Source: Stenotrophomonas oahuensis | Lineage (GTDB): Bacteria; Pseudomonadota; Gammaproteobacteria; Xanthomonadales; Xanthomonadaceae | Length of the DNA stretch: 64,000 bases | NCBI RefSeq assembly: GCF_031834595.1 | Contig: NZ_CP115541.1 | Span: forward strand, 4,024,501 to 4,088,500 | Direction of reading: 5' to 3' | In this document: piece after piece, positions 1 through 9,534 of the stretch | How positions within the stretch are numbered: the stretch's first letter is position 1 | How the letters are laid out: each line of letters opens with the position of its first letter | Notes under the pieces: model-generated | The model's database searches: none | What the model saw: the letters and a program-made list of their open reading frames with translations, nothing else | What the model was told of the DNA's origin: nothing | Made by a program: the position numbers and the translations under genes

Positions 1-611
1 CGATCCCGGTCGATGGCATGCAGCCCATTGACGTTCACCCGGTGCTGCGGGTCGAGCTGCACGTCCAGCGCCACCGGCTGGATCAAGCCCTTGGCATCGA
101 GCGTCGCGAACATCTGCGTGCCGTATGCATGCCCATCGTGGATGCCGCGCAGCACGCCGGCAATATGGTCGAGATAAGGTGTATTGCCGCCCTGCGGCAG
201 AAACACCGGCTCACCCTGCACCGCGGACACCCGCGGATGATCCAGATCCACGTGGAGTACCGCCTCCTGGGTCAGCGCGCCGTCGATGCGCTGCTCCTGA
301 AAACCGATCAGGAACGGCCCTTTGGCTGCCGCGCCAGGCAGGTAGGACGCATTCCAGCGCCCGTCCTGCAGGTACAGATTCTCGTGCTGTTCGAAACCGA
401 GCAGCGCTACCGACTGCCATTCCCCGGTAGCGGCGTCTTTCCTCAGGAAGATCGGGTACTCACGCTGCAGCTCCGCGAACTCGCTTGGGTACGCCGGCAC
501 CATGCCCACCGCGTCACCAAACTCGGGCCCGAAACCGGTGGCCACGCGCAGGTCCCGGTGGGCAATGTTGTTGAGCATTTCGTAACGCGCCATCGTCTCA
601 TCCAATCCCAT
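1..611 (-). CDS. SapC family protein, 3' end beyond the window edge
   Basis: About 203 codons are visible before the gene runs off the left edge. The protein opens around MARYEMLNN and contains ATGFGPEFGDAV and YPSEFAELQREYPIF, which match the SapC-like family. Despite the name, this family is not an ABC permease: it has no signal peptide or membrane segment here, and in Caulobacterales and Xanthomonadales it commonly lies next to TonB-dependent receptors of the carbohydrate type. It follows the receptor gene by 49 bases on the same strand, so the two are probably co-transcribed. Two in-frame ATGs compete, ending at 611 and 593; I chose the longer form, but neither has a strong ribosome site. 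The biochemical role of the family is not established. Confidence 0.8.
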   Translation of the reverse strand, partial: MGLDETMARYEMLNNIAHRDLRVATGFGPEFGDAVGMVPAYPSEFAELQREYPIFLRKDAATGEWQSVALLGFEQHENLYLQDGRWNASYLPGAAAKGPFLIGFQEQRIDGALTQEAVLHVDLDHPRVSAVQGEPVFLPQGGNTPYLDHIAGVLRGIHDGHAYGTQMFATLDAKGLIQPVALDVQLDPQHRVNVNGLHAIDRD

Positions 612-660
612 CAGAGCCTTGCGCGGGTGCCACCGCACATGCAGTGGCACCCGTACCCGA

Positions 661-3600
661 TCAGAACCTGTAGCGAACGCCCAGCATGTAACGCGGACTC
701 TGGTCAGCCAGTTTCACGATCATCTGCGAAGTGCGCGAACGCCAACGGACGTCCTCACCAGTCAGGTTGATTGCTTCCAGTCCGAACGACCAGTTGTCAT
801 TCAGCGTGTAGTTCACGCTGAGATCCCACTGATCGTACTCTTCCACATAGTACGGGTTTCGGCTGGCGCCCTGGTTGGCCAGGATCAGGTACTCGTCGCG
901 CCAGTTCCAGGCCAGGCGGACCGACCAGCCATACTTTTCATACATCAGCATCACATTGGCGGTATCGCTCAGGCCAGTGAGCGAGAACTGGTCGATGTTC
1001 GGATCACCTGCATCGTTGTAGCCCACGTCGCCGTTGACGATGGTGTAGTTGGCCAGCACGCCGAACCCGGTGTCCCCGAAGAAGTACTGCCCGCCCAGTT
1101 CCCAGCCGTGCAGCTTGGATTCGTTCTGGTTGATGGGGCGGTTGACGTTGAACTGGTACAGCGGGTCGGCCGCCGTGCCATACAGGTCGTAGGCCGCTTC
1201 GGTGGCCAGAACCTGTGCATCTGTACCGTTGTAGGCTCCCAACCCGGCCGGGTTGTTGCGCAACAGCGCCAGCGCGGTGAACAGCGCGGTGTCATTGGCA
1301 TTACAGGCCGCTGCATTGGCCGCGCCCACCTGGCTGACGCATGCGCCACTCGTCAGGAAGGCAAGCGCCGCCTGTGCATCAGGACCAGAGGTAGGATCAC
1401 GCAGGCCGTACAGATTCTCCTGCACAATGGTGTTGCCGATGAAATTGGCCACCTGCTTGTTCCAGTACGTCACCGACACGTAGCTTGCGTCGGCGAAGTA
1501 CCACTCCAGCGCCAGATCCAGGTTATCCGATTCCAGCGGCTTCAACTGCGGGTTCTGTGCCGTGCCGCTGGCTCGCACAGAGGGGTCGATCAGCACCGAG
1601 CCAAACGGTTGCTGTGCGGTCGGGCCTGCGTACAGGTTGCCGATCGGCGCGCGCGCGATGCTCTTGCCGAACGAAACGCGGCCCTTCAGATCGTCCATGA
1701 GGTCGATGCTGAAATCGAGATTGGGCAGGATGTAGCTGTACTTATTCTTCTCGGTGAACGGCTGCTGCTCATCGGACAGAACCACGCGGAAGTCGTTGTT
1801 CGACTGCCACTCGATCGCCTCGGGAATGGCGATGATCGACGTCGACACCACGTCGGTGGTTTCATAGCGCACGCCCAATCGCGTATTGGTGCGCATGCCG
1901 CCCAGTTCGCCGTCCAGCTCGATCTGGAAGTAAGCCGACTTGGTCTTTTCCTCCACCCGGTTGTCGGCCGCATTCTGCGGGCTGACGCCCAGGTTGGCAC
2001 CGTAATTGGCTGCCGCCCACTGCGCGAGCCGGCCGGCATCGCCGCGCCAGGCGGTGAAGCTGTTGGCGCTGTAGTCGTCGAACAGGCCTACGATGTTGAC
2101 CGGCTGCAGCAGGTCCATCAGCCCGTTGGCCACATCTCCGTCAACATTGGCCACGCCCCAGTCGCCCAGGGTGTTGTAGTTCTCCGCGGCCTGGATGCGG
2201 TGGGTGGTCTGCTTGCTGGAATCGACGCCAAACTGGAAACGGCCTGAGTCGAAGCTCCATTCACCGTCAACGCGACCCTGCTTGATCTCGCTGATCTGGG
2301 TCTGCGAGTTGATGCGCAGCACCTGCGAACCGATTTCACCCGACTCGAAGGCGGGATTGACCACTCCGTTGGTGCCGGCGATCGCATCGGCCGTGGTCGG
2401 ATACCAGACCTTGGTGCCTACCGGCAGACCATTGTTGAACACCATCTCCTGCACATAGGAGCCACCGCAATGCGGCCCGGTGGTGCAGTTGTTGGTGCCG
2501 GCGATGCTGGAGAAGATGGAGCCGCCGCCGGTCAGCGGATCGTTCGGCCGGCTTTCGTTCTTCGAATTGTGCGCGTCAAAGCTCAGCTTGAACCGGTCGG
2601 TGACGTCCCACTTGGCATTGAAACCGAGCGAGCCCAGCTTGTACTTCTGCATGCTGCGCTGCTGTTCAAGCCCGAAGTCCTTGGTGCCGGCGATTTCCCG
2701 GATGTACACAGGCGTGGCAATTGCACCGCTGGTATCGAAGGTGACGTCGGTGTAGTTGCTGTTCTGCAGCCACATGCCCTGCTCGCCACGATTCTCTTCG
2801 ATCTCGTTGGTCGAATAGGTGTAGTCCAGGGTCAGGGTCACCGCGTCGGTGGGAGCAAACTGCAACACCGCCTGACCATTGATACGCTCGCGTTCGAACT
2901 CGGAGAACGCATAGCGAAGGTCATTCGGGCGCGCATACAGCGCCCCAATGGCCGGCGCATTGGTCACGGTCGGGTTGCCCGGCAGGGTGCCGGTCCACGG
3001 CTGGATGTTCCAGTAGTTGTTGGTGGCCTGCACCGAACCACCCTTGCGCTTCTGGTAGCTGGCGCTGACCCCGACGCCCCAGGTCTTGTCCGGATTGCTG
3101 TAGCTGAAGATGCCGGACAGTTCCGGGGTCAGGTCGTTGTCGAACGGCTGGCTGTCGTCGTAGACCGCCTTTGCTCCGGCACTGGCGACCAGGCCGTTAT
3201 GATCGAACGGACGCGCCGTCAGGATGTTGATGGTGGCACCGATGCCACCGCTGGGCACATTGGCCTGGCTGGTCTTGTACACCTCGATGCCGTTGATGGC
3301 CTCTGCGGCCAGCTGGGCAAAGTTGAACGCGCGGGTACCGCCATCAATGCCGCCGATGGCCACCTGCCCTGCCGCACCGAAGGCGTCCGCACCCGGCATC
3401 TGGCGCCCGTTGAGGGTCACCATGTTGAACTGCGGGCCGAAGCCTCGCGCGGTCACCTGGGCGCCTTCGCCGTCACGACGCTCGATCGAGATGCCGGTGA
3501 TGCGTTGCAGCGACTCGGCCAGGTTGGTATCAGGGAACTTGCCGATGTCCTCGGCACTGATCGCGTCGACCACGCCGGCCGAGTCGCGCTTGATATCCAT

Positions 3601-3795
3601 GGCCTGGCTGAGGCTGTTGCGGATGCCGGTGACCTGCACCGTGTCCAGCTGCGTCGGGCTGGACTGGGCCTGCTGCTGTTGCGGCGCAGGATCCGCGGTG
3701 GTGGCGTCCTGCGCGAACGCCGGATTGATGACCAGGATGCCACCCACGAAGGTGAACATGGCCCGGGATTTGAACTTCGCCAGCTTGCGGCTCAT
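661..3795 (-). CDS. TonB-dependent receptor, carbohydrate-type
   Basis: A 1,044-residue outer-membrane active transporter. The start ATG at 3795 follows a GGGGGCC ribosome site and gives a signal peptide ending NPAFA, whereas an upstream in-frame start would bury this signal. The mature protein opens with a Q/P-rich stretch and a TonB-box-like segment (DTVQVTGIR). Then come the plug domain (GKFPDTNLAESLQRITGISI, TARGFGPQFNMVTLNGRQMP) and a large beta-barrel ending in the typical YRF. Plug and barrel match the long Caulobacter/Xanthomonas receptor subfamily associated with plant or microbial glycans. A divergent LacI gene and a perfect palindromic operator suggest control by a sugar or sugar derivative; the substrate cannot be read from the sequence. 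The following SapC gene is probably in the same operon. Confidence 0.93.
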   Translation of the reverse strand: MSRKLAKFKSRAMFTFVGGILVINPAFAQDATTADPAPQQQQAQSSPTQLDTVQVTGIRNSLSQAMDIKRDSAGVVDAISAEDIGKFPDTNLAESLQRITGISIERRDGEGAQVTARGFGPQFNMVTLNGRQMPGADAFGAAGQVAIGGIDGGTRAFNFAQLAAEAINGIEVYKTSQANVPSGGIGATINILTARPFDHNGLVASAGAKAVYDDSQPFDNDLTPELSGIFSYSNPDKTWGVGVSASYQKRKGGSVQATNNYWNIQPWTGTLPGNPTVTNAPAIGALYARPNDLRYAFSEFERERINGQAVLQFAPTDAVTLTLDYTYSTNEIEENRGEQGMWLQNSNYTDVTFDTSGAIATPVYIREIAGTKDFGLEQQRSMQKYKLGSLGFNAKWDVTDRFKLSFDAHNSKNESRPNDPLTGGGSIFSSIAGTNNCTTGPHCGGSYVQEMVFNNGLPVGTKVWYPTTADAIAGTNGVVNPAFESGEIGSQVLRINSQTQISEIKQGRVDGEWSFDSGRFQFGVDSSKQTTHRIQAAENYNTLGDWGVANVDGDVANGLMDLLQPVNIVGLFDDYSANSFTAWRGDAGRLAQWAAANYGANLGVSPQNAADNRVEEKTKSAYFQIELDGELGGMRTNTRLGVRYETTDVVSTSIIAIPEAIEWQSNNDFRVVLSDEQQPFTEKNKYSYILPNLDFSIDLMDDLKGRVSFGKSIARAPIGNLYAGPTAQQPFGSVLIDPSVRASGTAQNPQLKPLESDNLDLALEWYFADASYVSVTYWNKQVANFIGNTIVQENLYGLRDPTSGPDAQAALAFLTSGACVSQVGAANAAACNANDTALFTALALLRNNPAGLGAYNGTDAQVLATEAAYDLYGTAADPLYQFNVNRPINQNESKLHGWELGGQYFFGDTGFGVLANYTIVNGDVGYNDAGDPNIDQFSLTGLSDTANVMLMYEKYGWSVRLAWNWRDEYLILANQGASRNPYYVEEYDQWDLSVNYTLNDNWSFGLEAINLTGEDVRWRSRTSQMIVKLADQSPRYMLGVRYRF

Positions 3796-4032
3796 GAACG
3801 GGCCCCCAGCTGCGCGGTACGGCGAAACGTACAAGCACTCATGACGCTCCCCTCTGACATACGATCGAATGGATGTATCGCCCCTTCCGGGGGCCACCTA
3901 CGGGCGATGCCCGTCTTCCACACTGAACATCGCAGTGCGCTTTGCACGAACTGCGACTCAACTCGCTTTCAGAACTGCCAGATCGACCGCATGGCATTGG
4001 GGGGCACATTTCTGAGTCTTACCCTGGCTCAG

Positions 4033-4046
4033 TGGTAGCGCTACCA
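4033..4046. promoter_or_regulatory. LacI-family operator palindrome
   Basis: TGGTAGCGCTACCA is a perfect 14-bp palindrome with the central CG step typical of LacI-family operators. It lies 45 bases upstream of the LacI gene and 237 bases upstream of the receptor start, in the only intergenic region they share. It could therefore repress both directions. Nothing else of note is visible in 3796-4091. Confidence 0.75.
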
Positions 4047-4091
4047 TCTCGTCAGGGCGCAGACTAATCACCCGGTCACACGGTTGTCATC

Positions 4092-5174
4092 ATGCAGCGC
4101 AGCAAAGGAACCCATTGCGTGAAAAACAGCAGCAAGGCGGTCCGACGGAAAGCGAGTGCAATCACCATTGATGAAGTAGCCGCGCATGCAGGCGTGTCTG
4201 CGATGACGGTTTCGCGTGTAATGAATGGGCACGCCAGCGTGCGCGAAAGCAATCGCGACCGGGTACTGCGCAGCGTGCGTGAACTGGACTATCGCCCCAA
4301 CCCCGCGGCCAGTGCACTGGCTGCCGCACAGCATGTTTCCATTGCGCTGATCTACACCAATCCCAGTTCAAGCTATCTGCGCGAACTGCTCGTCGGTGCG
4401 CTGCGCGGCTCTACACGGGCTGCCGCGCAGCTGATGATCGCCACCTGGGACGGGTTGGACGCCAAGGCACGCCGCGAGGCCGCGCGACAGCTCGCCGAGA
4501 ATGTGGCGGGTGTCATCCTGCCACCGCCGCTATGCGAATCACGCGCCATCGTCATGGAGTTTGTTCAAGCCGGCATTCCAGTGGTGGCGATTGCCTCGGG
4601 CCATCTGAGCGACAAGGTGTCCTGCGTGCGCATCGACGATCACCGCGCCAGCTACGACATGGTGACGCATCTGATTGCACAGGGGCACCGGCGTATCGGC
4701 TACATCAAGGGCGACCCCAACCAGACCGCAAGCGCGCATCGCTGGCTGGGGTATCTGGATGCCCTCTCAGCGGCGGGTATCCAGTTCGATGACAGCGTTG
4801 TCCAGCCAGGTCATTTCACCTACCGCTCCGGGTTGCAGGCCGCGGAGCGGTTGTTGTCACTGCGTAATCGGCCCACAGCGATCTTTGCCAGCAACGACGA
4901 CATGGCCTCGGCGGTGGTTTCGGTCGCGCACCGGCGCGGGCTGGACGTGCCCGGTGATCTTTCGGTGGTGGGGTTCGATGACACGTCGGCCGCGACCATG
5001 GTGTGGCCGGAACTGACTACCCTGCATCAGCCGGTGGCGGAGATGGCGGATGCAGCGGTTGAGATTCTGCTGCGGGAGATACGGCAAGCGCCGGGTTCAG
5101 GGCGCGGCATCGTCAACCGGGTGTTGCCGCACCGGTTGATCCTGCGCGGGTCGGTGTCCAAACCGTCCGGCTGA
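4092..5174 (+). CDS. LacI family transcriptional regulator
   Basis: 360 residues. The N-terminal LacI helix-turn-helix with hinge lies at about residues 23-70 (ITIDEVAAHAGVSAMTVSRV, then RELDYRPNPAASALA). It is followed by a periplasmic-binding-protein-like sensor domain (FASNDDMASAVV and LSVVGFDDTSAA near the C-terminus). These segments are diagnostic of the family. It is divergent from the TonB receptor and most likely represses receptor, SapC gene and itself through the palindrome at 4033-4046. The effector is probably a sugar entering through the receptor, by inference from context. The ATG at 4092 is used; a GTG nine codons later would also keep the whole DNA-binding domain. Confidence 0.93.
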   Translation: MQRSKGTHCVKNSSKAVRRKASAITIDEVAAHAGVSAMTVSRVMNGHASVRESNRDRVLRSVRELDYRPNPAASALAAAQHVSIALIYTNPSSSYLRELLVGALRGSTRAAAQLMIATWDGLDAKARREAARQLAENVAGVILPPPLCESRAIVMEFVQAGIPVVAIASGHLSDKVSCVRIDDHRASYDMVTHLIAQGHRRIGYIKGDPNQTASAHRWLGYLDALSAAGIQFDDSVVQPGHFTYRSGLQAAERLLSLRNRPTAIFASNDDMASAVVSVAHRRGLDVPGDLSVVGFDDTSAATMVWPELTTLHQPVAEMADAAVEILLREIRQAPGSGRGIVNRVLPHRLILRGSVSKPSG

Positions 5175-5190
5175 TAATGCGATGTTCGAT

Positions 5191-5260
5191 GTAGAGCCAC
5201 GCCCTGCGTGGCTTCGACCGTGTCTGACACCGAACACAGCCACGCAGGGCGTGGCTCTAC
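5191..5260. repeat. SMAG-type REP pair, inverted
   Basis: Two 23-base copies face each other (5191-5213 and 5238-5260) as a perfect inverted repeat. Each begins GTAGAGCCACG at its outer end and is itself palindromic around CCTG/CAGG. The GTAG terminus and the dispersed intergenic positions match the SMAG family known from Stenotrophomonas maltophilia. Transcribed, the pair would fold into one long hairpin behind the LacI gene. Confidence 0.85.
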
Positions 5261-5330
5261 GGATTTGGGTCACTTGACCGCCCTATACTCCGGCTGCTGC
5301 ACCCCTGCAGCCAGCCGGATGAGGTAGGCC

Positions 5331-5714
5331 ATGCCTGTAGTGCGGATTGACCTGATCAAGCGCGACGACCCGACGCTGGGCCGCCGGATTGGCGAGGTGG
5401 TTTACGCGGCCATGCGCGAAACCATCAACGTGCCCGACCGTGACAACTTCCAGTTGATCACCGAGCATGATGCCGCGCATTTCGTGTTCGACGACAGCTA
5501 CCTGGGCATTGAGCGCACCGACGCGATGGTGTTCATCCATCTCACCATCAGTGAAGGCCGAAGCGTCGAGTTGAAGAAGGCGCTGTTCCAGGCGATTGCC
5601 GACGGTGTCCACGAGAAGATCGGACTCCGCAAGGAGGATGTCTTCATCTACCTCGTGGAGGTCAGGAAGGAGAACTGGTCATTCGGCAATGGTGTGGCTC
5701 AGTATGTGACCTGA
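5331..5714 (+). CDS. Tautomerase family protein (4-oxalocrotonate tautomerase/MIF-like)
   Basis: 127 residues starting MPVVRIDLIKRDDPTL. The proline directly after the initiator methionine is the catalytic base of the tautomerase superfamily, which supports this ATG. The later segments FVFDDSYLGIERTD and RKEDVFIYLVEVRKENWSFG match the two-motif subfamily (Tautomerase_2). No signal peptide, so probably cytosolic. It stands alone between two SMAG elements, so its substrate, presumably a keto-enol acid, cannot be inferred from neighbours. Confidence 0.88.
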   Translation: MPVVRIDLIKRDDPTLGRRIGEVVYAAMRETINVPDRDNFQLITEHDAAHFVFDDSYLGIERTDAMVFIHLTISEGRSVELKKALFQAIADGVHEKIGLRKEDVFIYLVEVRKENWSFGNGVAQYVT

Positions 5715-5743
5715 TCCGCTTCATCGCGCATCGGTCAGGGTGC

Positions 5744-5766
5744 AGCCACGCAGGGCGTGGCTCTAC
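5744..5766 (-). repeat. SMAG-type REP, single copy
   Basis: Same sequence class as the pair at 5191-5260 (AGCCACGCAGGGCGTGGCT followed by CTAC), with its GTAG end on the minus strand. It sits in the 58-base gap between the convergent tautomerase and autotransporter genes and may act as a bidirectional transcription stop. Confidence 0.8.
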
Positions 5767-5772
5767 GGGTGC

Positions 5773-8700
5773 CTAGAAGCTCATGGAGAGTTCCGCCTTG
5801 GCGGTGGTCTGGCGGTAGCCGCCATTGCCTGTGTCGCGGCGCAGGCCGATCTCTGCACGCATATTGGTCGACAGGCGGGCCTGCACACCTGCGCGGAACT
5901 GCGTGATCTGCTCCGAGCCATCGATCTCCACTTCGCTGCCGTCCATCAGCAGCGATGTCTTCGAGCCCTGCCGGATCAGCTGTGCTCCGATATAGGGCTG
6001 GAACCGAATGGCCTTGCCCGCGTGGAAGTCACCCATGACGTCCAGGCCCACCCTGCTCCGCAGCGGCGCGCTTCGTTCAAACCTCAGTTCGGTGCCATTG
6101 GCCTCGGTCAATGCCGACGGACCCGAACGGGACCACTCCAATCCAACGTGCGGTCGCAGCACCACCTTGCCGTCCAGCGAGGCGTTGAGAGCGAAGCCAT
6201 AGCCGGCCTCGGCCGAGGTGCTCCAGTCCGTGCTGCGGAAACGCTCCTGGGCCAGGCCGTCGCCCTGAATGCGGTGACGCATCCGGGTACCGGACGAATC
6301 AAACGCCAGACTCAAGCCGGTCGCATCATCCAGCGACTGCCGATAGTCCGCATAGACCCCCAGCATGACGCCAGTCGACCGCCCCCTGGCGCGGTAGCCG
6401 GTGCTGCGCGAGGTGGAATCCACGTCGTACTGCCCCTGTCCGCCCTTCACGCCCACCGACCACTGGTCGCTGAGCATCTGGCTGGTGCCGACCTGCAGGG
6501 TCTGCCAACGCCCATCCACGGCTGCGCCACCGGACGCATTGAAGCGGTGCTCGTTGCCGCGCACGCTGGCCCAGATATCGCGGTGGCCTTTGTCTCGCCA
6601 GCGCGTGGGGCTGTAACGGTCACCCGTAACGCGGCCCGGCCGGTCATCGTTGAACATCGAGCGGGATGCAATGGCGCTGGCCAGATAGGCAGCGGCCTCC
6701 GGGCGCAGCATCTGCTGGCCGTCGCCCGGCAGCGGCACCGGCTCTGCCGGCATCGGCGAAGGCACGGGTTCGACCGGTGCAGGAGACGGTTCCGGGGTCG
6801 GCACTGGAGTCGGGGTGGGTTCCGGCGTCGGCGTCGGCATCGGTTCGGGTACCGGTACCGGCACAGCTTCAATGCTGCTGCTCAGATACCAGTTCCTGTT
6901 GGCTGCATCCGCGCTGTTGGCACCGCCACGACGCAACTGATAGTCGTAGGCACCGGCCACGACGCGGCCAGCCTGCACGAACTCGGCGCCCGACGTGCCG
7001 TCCACCTGGATGACCTTGTGCCCCCAGGACTGTGCCTCGGTCCGGGCGATAAGTCCTCCCGGACCACCGGCGTTGTCGATGCTCACCTGGGTACTGCCAG
7101 TGCTGCTTCCGCCAATGTGCAGCAGCGCCGTTTCGGTAGTCGCGGCATCGGCGAGGTAAGCATCCACCCACAGCCGGCTGAGATCCTGACCGGCGTAGTC
7201 ACCCAGTACGTCGAATTCAGTGCCACGGTGTGGCAAGGCGAGCGTACCGGCATTGTCCAGCGAGCCCACGGACATGCCTTGCGTGTTGTCACCCGCCTGC
7301 AAAACCGCGCCGGGTGCCACGGTGAATGCCGCCTGGTTGTTGGTGCCATTGACCACCACCCTGCCCGCGCGCACGTTGCCGCTGCCGCGGTAGGTGTTGT
7401 TGCCGTTGAGCACCAGCGTGCCCGAACCGGTCTTGTCGAAGCCGCCGGCCAACGTGCGGCTCACGCCGCCCAGGCTGGCCGCATCATTGTTGTAGATGCC
7501 GGTGGTGACGGTGTCAGCGCGGTCGTCACCAATGTTGTTGTCGAAGTACGCGGTAACGCCAGCCGGGATATCCAGCTTGCTCTGTCCCCAGGCAAACTGG
7601 CCGTAGCCACCCAGGGCGGCATCCGGATTGATCTCGCCCCAACCGGAATACGCGTTGATACCGGCCAGCAGGTTCGCATTTGCGCTGCGGTCGGTGGTGC
7701 TCATGTCGGTGGCGGTACCCAGCACCACTTCCATCAGGTTGCGCGCGGACATCCACGGGTAACGCTCGGCCACTAGCGCGGTGATCGCATTGGCATTGGG
7801 TGCCGACCAGGAGGTGCCGCCGGCCAGGCTGTACGACCAGTGGCCGTTCGCCGCGCGCAGGATATTGCCACTGGCATCGCGTTGCAGGGTGCCTTCCACC
7901 GCCGCCAGACACCAGTACATGGCATGGCCGCAGTTCTGCCGGCTCCAGTTGTACTGGCCCGTGGTGTTGCCACCCGGCGTGGCCACGACAACCACGTAGT
8001 TGCCGTAGTACTGCGCATCTTCCAGTGGCACGGTGCCGTACACGAACGGCTGAACTACCTGGGTATTGCCGCTGCCGCTGTTACCTGCGGCCAGGAGGAT
8101 CAGGGCATCGTTGTCCTTGATCTCGCGCCACGCATTGCGCCAAGACGTGGGCACGGAGTTCAGCCGATCATCGGTGATCTGCGACGGGTACCACACGAAA
8201 TAGGACGCGCTCATGGTGCGCGCACCGAAGCCATCCGGGTCGCTGGCGGTCGCGAAGGCATTCCACCAATCGTCCACCGTGCTGCCACTACCGGTAAGCA
8301 GCGTGGCGTCCGGCACAATGTGCAGCAGCGAATAGCTCATCCACGCGCCGTGGCCACCGCCGTGCAGGGCCTGGTAGGACATCTGGTTCTCGACCGTCTG
8401 CCCGTTCTCGGTTTTTGAGAACAAACCGACGTACTGACCGTCGACCTTGAGCACGTTGTCTGCGAAGCCGGTCATGTCCGGTTCGCCCAGTGCGGTCGCG
8501 GCGTCCGCGTCCGTCAGCGAAAGCGGATTGATGCCGGTGTCGTAGTGGAAGATCCGGATGCTTTCCCCGTCCAGCCCGTTGAGCTGGTCGTCGGAAGCCT
8601 TCTGGTAGGTGGACGTGCTGGGTGCTGCCGCCGCTGTGCCGGTGAGGCCGGTCAGTGTGGCCGCGCCCATCAGCCAGGCCTTCGGCAGCCGTCGGGCTAC

Positions 8701-8787
8701 GTCCTGCTCCGCTGCAGCCGTGTAATCGAGCACAACATCAAATCGGCCCGTTGCCCTGTTCCAGGCAATGCGCTTCGTGTACGCCAT
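5773..8787 (-). CDS. Subtilisin-like (S8) autotransporter serine protease
   Basis: 1,004 residues. The start at 8787 has a GGGGAAA ribosome site and opens MAYTKRIAWNRATGRFDVV, an extended signal peptide region of type V secretion, followed by a hydrophobic core (about 37-57). The S8 triad is visible: Asp83 (HYDTGIN), His146 (GGGHGAW) and Ser326 (GGTSWSAP), with the oxyanion Asn at 236 (AAGNSG). A beta-helical linker with autotransporter-associated repeats (FDKTGSGTLVLNGNNTYRG) and a Pro/Glu/Thr-rich tether (VPEPMPTPTPEP type) lead to a C-terminal beta-barrel ending SMSF. The protease should be exposed at or released from the cell surface. It belongs to the same broad class as the S8 autotransporter proteases of Xanthomonas and Stenotrophomonas. 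Confidence 0.93.
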   Translation of the reverse strand: MAYTKRIAWNRATGRFDVVLDYTAAAEQDVARRLPKAWLMGAATLTGLTGTAAAAPSTSTYQKASDDQLNGLDGESIRIFHYDTGINPLSLTDADAATALGEPDMTGFADNVLKVDGQYVGLFSKTENGQTVENQMSYQALHGGGHGAWMSYSLLHIVPDATLLTGSGSTVDDWWNAFATASDPDGFGARTMSASYFVWYPSQITDDRLNSVPTSWRNAWREIKDNDALILLAAGNSGSGNTQVVQPFVYGTVPLEDAQYYGNYVVVVATPGGNTTGQYNWSRQNCGHAMYWCLAAVEGTLQRDASGNILRAANGHWSYSLAGGTSWSAPNANAITALVAERYPWMSARNLMEVVLGTATDMSTTDRSANANLLAGINAYSGWGEINPDAALGGYGQFAWGQSKLDIPAGVTAYFDNNIGDDRADTVTTGIYNNDAASLGGVSRTLAGGFDKTGSGTLVLNGNNTYRGSGNVRAGRVVVNGTNNQAAFTVAPGAVLQAGDNTQGMSVGSLDNAGTLALPHRGTEFDVLGDYAGQDLSRLWVDAYLADAATTETALLHIGGSSTGSTQVSIDNAGGPGGLIARTEAQSWGHKVIQVDGTSGAEFVQAGRVVAGAYDYQLRRGGANSADAANRNWYLSSSIEAVPVPVPEPMPTPTPEPTPTPVPTPEPSPAPVEPVPSPMPAEPVPLPGDGQQMLRPEAAAYLASAIASRSMFNDDRPGRVTGDRYSPTRWRDKGHRDIWASVRGNEHRFNASGGAAVDGRWQTLQVGTSQMLSDQWSVGVKGGQGQYDVDSTSRSTGYRARGRSTGVMLGVYADYRQSLDDATGLSLAFDSSGTRMRHRIQGDGLAQERFRSTDWSTSAEAGYGFALNASLDGKVVLRPHVGLEWSRSGPSALTEANGTELRFERSAPLRSRVGLDVMGDFHAGKAIRFQPYIGAQLIRQGSKTSLLMDGSEVEIDGSEQITQFRAGVQARLSTNMRAEIGLRRDTGNGGYRQTTAKAELSMSF

Positions 8788-8837
8788 GTTTTCCCCAAGA
8801 GCAGTTGAAACAAGCTGATCTTCGGCTCCCCAGCCGG

Positions 8838-8870
8838 AGGGTTGGACCCTCAAGGCAGCCGTGGCTGCCT
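8838..8870 (-). other. Two tandem hairpins in the leader of the autotransporter gene
   Basis: Two perfect inverted repeats lie 51-83 bases before the autotransporter start: AGGGT/ACCCT with a 3-base loop (8838-8850) and AGGCAGCC/GGCTGCCT with a 2-base centre (8853-8870). They could be operators or mRNA structures in the 5' leader. No further evidence separates these options. Confidence 0.4.
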
Positions 8871-8948
8871 GATCAGTGGCGCATCGTACTACATCGTCCC
8901 GGGCCAAACTTCACAGTCGCTCACAGTCCGGACATGGCGACCCGTTCG

Positions 8949-9530
8949 TCAGGTACCCGGCTGAATCTCGGCTTCACGCGCTAACTGGACTGCATCGCGC
9001 AGGTTGAGCTTCAGCATTGCCTCGCCGCCAATGAATCCGCCCAATGCTTCGTTTGCACGCGCCTCGATCTCGTTCGCATTGGTCAGACCACGTCTTACCA
9101 AGGCAACAATATCTTCCCGATCGTTCTCAGCGAATCGCGCAATCTTGCTCACCGCGAGATCCACCGGGGAAAGCACCCGCACGCGGAACTGCTCCACTCC
9201 AAGATCTACAGGAATCGAATCATCAAGGTAGTCCTCATGCATCAGAGCAAACGTGGAGTTGTAGTTGGTATCCAGATACACGACCTGCTGCGTGCCGTCC
9301 TCCAGAGATACCTCCACCATGAGGTCGTTTGGAAGGTATATGCGCCCTCCAAACTCTGCATCCACATCGGTCGTAACTCGATTGGCTGTATACAGATGAA
9401 CCGCCATCCCACCGGCCAGATACACGTTAACCGGACTCGTTAGACCAAGACGCCCCGCGAGTTGCTTGAACAACTCTCGGAGCCCTTCGGCAAGTGCGGT
9501 GCGAGTGTGGAAGGTCTGGGACGTCCCCAT
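8949..9530 (-). CDS. Nucleotidyltransferase-fold protein, putative toxin-antitoxin or defence component
   Basis: 193 residues. The segment LAGGMAVHLYTANRVTTDVD (Gly40-Gly41, Asp55 and Asp57) is the GG...DxD core of minimal nucleotidyltransferases of the DUF6036/AbiEii type, many of which serve in toxin-antitoxin or abortive-infection modules. SPVDLAVSKIARFAENDRED is the second conserved segment of that family, with Lys and Asp/Glu residues. The gene starts 4 bases after the stop of a 96-residue partner, so the two are translationally linked. GC is lower here (53% over bases 9241-9300, by hand count) than in the surroundings, suggesting acquisition by transfer. Assignment to the fold is fairly safe; the role as toxin is inference. 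Confidence 0.75.
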   Translation of the reverse strand: MGTSQTFHTRTALAEGLRELFKQLAGRLGLTSPVNVYLAGGMAVHLYTANRVTTDVDAEFGGRIYLPNDLMVEVSLEDGTQQVVYLDTNYNSTFALMHEDYLDDSIPVDLGVEQFRVRVLSPVDLAVSKIARFAENDREDIVALVRRGLTNANEIEARANEALGGFIGGEAMLKLNLRDAVQLAREAEIQPGT

Positions 9531-9534
9531 GAAT

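Noticed and set aside
619..2247. Long open frame of 542 codons on the plus strand opposite the TonB receptor
   Set aside because: It is antisense to a receptor with all family motifs; composition is typical of a GC-rich shadow frame (Arg, Val, His, Gly) and there is no recognisable domain.
2470..4038. Open frame of 522 codons on the plus strand
   Set aside because: Shadow of the TonB receptor; it also runs across the receptor start and the LacI operator region.
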